NCBI GenBank assembly: GCA_020630355.1
Contig: JAHDBO010000079.1
Span: 1-8,325, forward strand
Origin: Saprospiraceae bacterium
GTDB taxonomy: Bacteria; Bacteroidota; Bacteroidia; Chitinophagales; Saprospiraceae
Direction: 5' to 3'
Length of the DNA: 8,325 nt
A program made the translations under genes and the position numbers. Below the pieces are notes generated by a model. It was not told the DNA's origin. It did no database searches and saw only the letters and a program-made list of their open reading frames with translations. This document shows, piece after piece, positions 6,965 through 8,325 of the stretch (positions are counted from its first letter, which is position 1; every line of letters starts with the position of its first letter).

Positions 6965-7079
6965 CTTCATCTAAGAGACAGTGGTGACTAACTTTTTAGT
7001 CACCCTGTCCACAAGAAACCCTAATAAAGTATTACTGCTAAACAGTAGATTGTGGACAAAGTTTAGACTGAAGTTGAAT
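6959..7079. repeat. 121-bp nested inverted-repeat element (attC-like, MITE/REP-like or structured RNA)
   Basis: The terminal arms ATTCAACTTCA (6959-6969) and TGAAGTTGAAT (7069-7079) pair perfectly. Continuing inward, TCTAA (6970-6974) pairs with TTAGA (7063-7067), leaving one extrahelical C at 7068, for a 16-bp outer stem. Inside are three further stems. GACAG-T-GGTGACTAA (6977-6991) pairs with TTAGTCACC-CTGTC (6996-7009) around a CTTT loop: 14 bp with one bulge. TGTCCACAA (7006-7014) pairs with TTGTGGACA (7050-7058). TACTG (7033-7037) pairs with CAGTA (7043-7047). The second and third compete for 7006-7009. The element starts one base after the metallophosphoesterase stop codon. The ends fit RYYYAAC and GTTRRRY, as in integron attC sites. 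No T-tract follows, so it is not a standard intrinsic terminator. Confidence 0.65.
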
Positions 7080-7080
7080 T

Positions 7081-7587
7081 TTATTTAATTGCTCCTCTCT
7101 TTCCTAACTCTAATACTTCTAAGTTACTGATTTTCCCTTTATCTATCTGAAAACGGATAGCCGTTTTCATTTTATGAAAGCCATGGACACCACATGCCCC
7201 TGGGTTGATATGAAGGAGATTATACTGACGGTCGGGTACTACTTTCAGGATATGGGAATGACCACAAATAAATAGTTTTGGAGGATTTGAAGCCATGATA
7301 TTTCTGACTCTTTTGTTGTAACGTCCAGGATAGCCACCAATGTGGGTAATCCAGACATCTATGCCCTCACATTCAAATCTTAAATCCAATACGGTCGCTG
7401 CTCTTATTCTGACATCATCTATATTTCCATATACCGCCCTCGTTGGTTTAAAAGCTTCTAATCTTTCTAGTACTTCCAAACTACCAATATCCCCTGCATG
7501 CCAAAGCTCATCACAATCCTCAAAAAGCTCTAACAATTTTGGGTCGAGATGGCTATGCGTATCTGAAAGTAAGCCTATTTTCCTCAT
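7081..7587 (-). CDS. YfcE/MJ0936-type metallophosphoesterase
   Basis: This 168-residue cytosolic protein is of the calcineurin-like YfcE/MJ0936 phosphodiesterase family, two-metal enzymes active on small phosphodiester substrates; the physiological substrate is usually unknown. With the start at ATG 7587, the metal-ligand motifs are all in place: SDTHSH (D9, H11), HAGDIG (D33), YGNID (N55), ITHIGG (H82) and CGHSHI (H110, H112). Length is normal. An upstream in-frame TTG at 7608 would add seven residues but lies inside the end of the barrel-protein gene, so I prefer the ATG, which begins with the usual MRKIGLLSDTH. It starts four bases after the stop of the barrel-protein gene and is probably co-transcribed with it. 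The inverted-repeat element follows one base after its stop. Confidence 0.93.
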   Translation of the reverse strand: MRKIGLLSDTHSHLDPKLLELFEDCDELWHAGDIGSLEVLERLEAFKPTRAVYGNIDDVRIRAATVLDLRFECEGIDVWITHIGGYPGRYNKRVRNIMASNPPKLFICGHSHILKVVPDRQYNLLHINPGACGVHGFHKMKTAIRFQIDKGKISNLEVLELGKRGAIK

Positions 7588-7591
7588 CTTT

Positions 7592-8149
7592 TTAAAACCT
7601 GTAACCAATACTCAACCCTCCTAGTAGAATATCTCCCTGTCCGACTTCTTCTCCTTGTGTTTGTACATTAATTTCTAATCCATAAGAGATAGAAGGGGTT
7701 ACTATCCATTTTTCATTAAAAACAAACAACCAGCCCATTTCGGCAGTCGGCTGAAAAACGAGGGTTTCACTTACACCGTTCCTATCACAATTTTCTACAT
7801 TTATTTCACCGTTACAATCGTCTAGCCAATCAATATCCAACTGCCAGATACCTGCTCGAAGTCCTAGGAAAAAATCTTTCCTTATTTCATTAAAATAGTA
7901 ACGATAGCCTAAAGAGCCGCCCAGGCCTCCTCCTTCTTCATTCGGGTGTTCTCCCCAATCCCTTCGATTGGCAGCATTATACCCTACTCTCGCATTAACA
8001 CTTTGATTGTCAAAACCTATTTCGTAGCGTAGCCCCGTTATTGTCCCTGCAGGATAGGCTTGGAACTCAATGCCCAGGTCATGGTTTTGACTTTGCAAAG
8101 ACAAGGTGCAGACTGTTATTAAAGATACTAAAACTAAATACTTCTTCAT
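7592..8149 (-). CDS. Small secreted outer-membrane beta-barrel-like protein (185 aa)
   Basis: A signal peptide covers about residues 1-20 (MKKYLVLVSLITVCTLSLQS, then QNHD). The remainder alternates aromatic and glycine residues in amphipathic strands: LGIEFQAYPAGTITGLRYEI, LGGSLGYRYYF, FFLGLRAGIWQLDI and PTAEMGWLFVF, ending LLGGLSIGYRF. The terminal phenylalanine and alternating pattern fit the BAM recognition signal of outer-membrane barrels; about eight strands is plausible for this size. A loop near the middle contains two cysteines spaced C-x8-C among acidic residues (DDCNGEINVENCD), which could form a disulfide or bind a cation. I do not recognise a specific family. It is first in a short transcription unit with the metallophosphoesterase. 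The gene is divergent from the partial gene at the right edge. Confidence 0.85.
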   Translation of the reverse strand: MKKYLVLVSLITVCTLSLQSQNHDLGIEFQAYPAGTITGLRYEIGFDNQSVNARVGYNAANRRDWGEHPNEEGGGLGGSLGYRYYFNEIRKDFFLGLRAGIWQLDIDWLDDCNGEINVENCDRNGVSETLVFQPTAEMGWLFVFNEKWIVTPSISYGLEINVQTQGEEVGQGDILLGGLSIGYRF

Positions 8150-8180
8150 TGTTGCTTATTGTTAGGGGATTAAGATTCGG

Positions 8181-8188
8181 CAATAATA
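8181..8188 (-). promoter_or_regulatory. Weak candidate -7 element for the barrel-protein gene
   Basis: TATTATTG on the minus strand differs from TAnnTTTG at one position and lies 31 bases before ATG 8149. No TTG is at the expected -33 distance, so this is only the best match in the divergent intergenic region. Confidence 0.25.
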
Positions 8189-8263
8189 ACTTACTGCCTC
8201 GATGATTGGATTTATGGCGATATGTCCCTTAATTTTTTTTTAACGTTATACCTTAAAATAATG

Positions 8264-8277
8264 CCGTAATTTTACGG
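8264..8277. promoter_or_regulatory. 14-bp palindrome, candidate operator in the divergent intergenic region
   Basis: CCGTAA-TT-TTACGG has perfect 6-bp arms around two bases, 21 bases upstream of ATG 8299. It contains TAATTTTA, one mismatch from TAnnTTTG on the plus strand, so a bound regulator could block the promoter of the plus-strand gene. Short and partly AT-rich; modest weight. Confidence 0.35.
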
Positions 8278-8298
8278 TTTAATAGTAGTCATTATTCT

Positions 8299-8325
8299 AT
8301 GTTCGATTTTGGTAAAAAGAGTAGG
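8299..8325 (+). CDS. Start of a plus-strand gene cut by the window edge
   Basis: ATG at 8299 opens a frame of nine codons (MFDFGKKSR) that is still open at the last base. It is divergent from the barrel-protein gene, with 149 bases between the two starts, and a palindrome lies just upstream. That spacing suits a real gene start, but nine codons do not allow a product to be named. Confidence 0.4.

Noticed and set aside
6977..7009. The strong hairpin as a rho-independent terminator
   Set aside because: No T-tract follows the stem on either strand.
7340..7624. Plus-strand frame opposite the metallophosphoesterase
   Set aside because: It overlaps a gene with complete metal-binding motifs and shows no domain.
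8233..8241. T9 run as a terminator for an upstream plus-strand gene
   Set aside because: No stem precedes it and no plus-strand gene ends there.

Overview
This 8.3-kb window looks like ordinary chromosome from a member of the Bacteroidota. The genes carry cell-envelope features common in that phylum: an OmpA-type protein with a carboxypeptidase-regulatory-like N-terminus, lipoproteins with short lipoboxes, and a small beta-barrel ending in an aromatic residue. Two upstream regions contain exact copies of the Bacteroidota -7 promoter element TAnnTTTG (both TATTTTTG). One of these also has a TTG -33 element 19 bases upstream. The composition is AT-rich between genes. I would not name a genus.

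Nearly all genes are on the minus strand and read right to left. From the right edge: a secreted small beta-barrel protein (8149-7592); a YfcE/MJ0936-type metallophosphoesterase four bases downstream (7587-7081); a 121-bp intergenic element with nested inverted repeats (6959-7079); a two-gene unit of a Nudix-like protein lacking the Nudix box (6849-6469) and tilS, the tRNA(Ile) lysidine synthetase (6467-5130); a small zinc-ribbon protein (4768-4400); an NADPH-dependent FMN reductase-like flavoprotein (4274-3738); an operon of a family-5 (oligo/dipeptide type) substrate-binding lipoprotein (3585-1966) and a lipoprotein of unknown function overlapping it by 4 bases (1969-1358); and the N-terminal 421 codons of an OmpA-family protein running off the left edge (1265-1).

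Only two reading frames are on the plus strand. One is an 80-codon frame (4901-5143) resembling the N-terminal domain of Bacteroidota tyrosine recombinases but with no catalytic part, ending against the 3' end of tilS. The other is the first nine codons of a gene that leaves the window at the right edge (8299-8325).

The protein-coding content is mostly core housekeeping and envelope functions, and I see no complete defence system, CRISPR array, rRNA, tRNA or intact mobile element. Two non-coding signals go beyond routine annotation. The first is the nested inverted-repeat element at 6959-7079, whose ends fit the RYYYAAC...GTTRRRY pattern of integron attC sites and whose left arm contains the -33 box of the promoter for the Nudix-like/tilS unit. 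The second is a run of four abutting, roughly 11-bp, partly palindromic CGTTT..AAAC units at 4775-4818. It lies between the divergent zinc-ribbon gene and the recombinase fragment.
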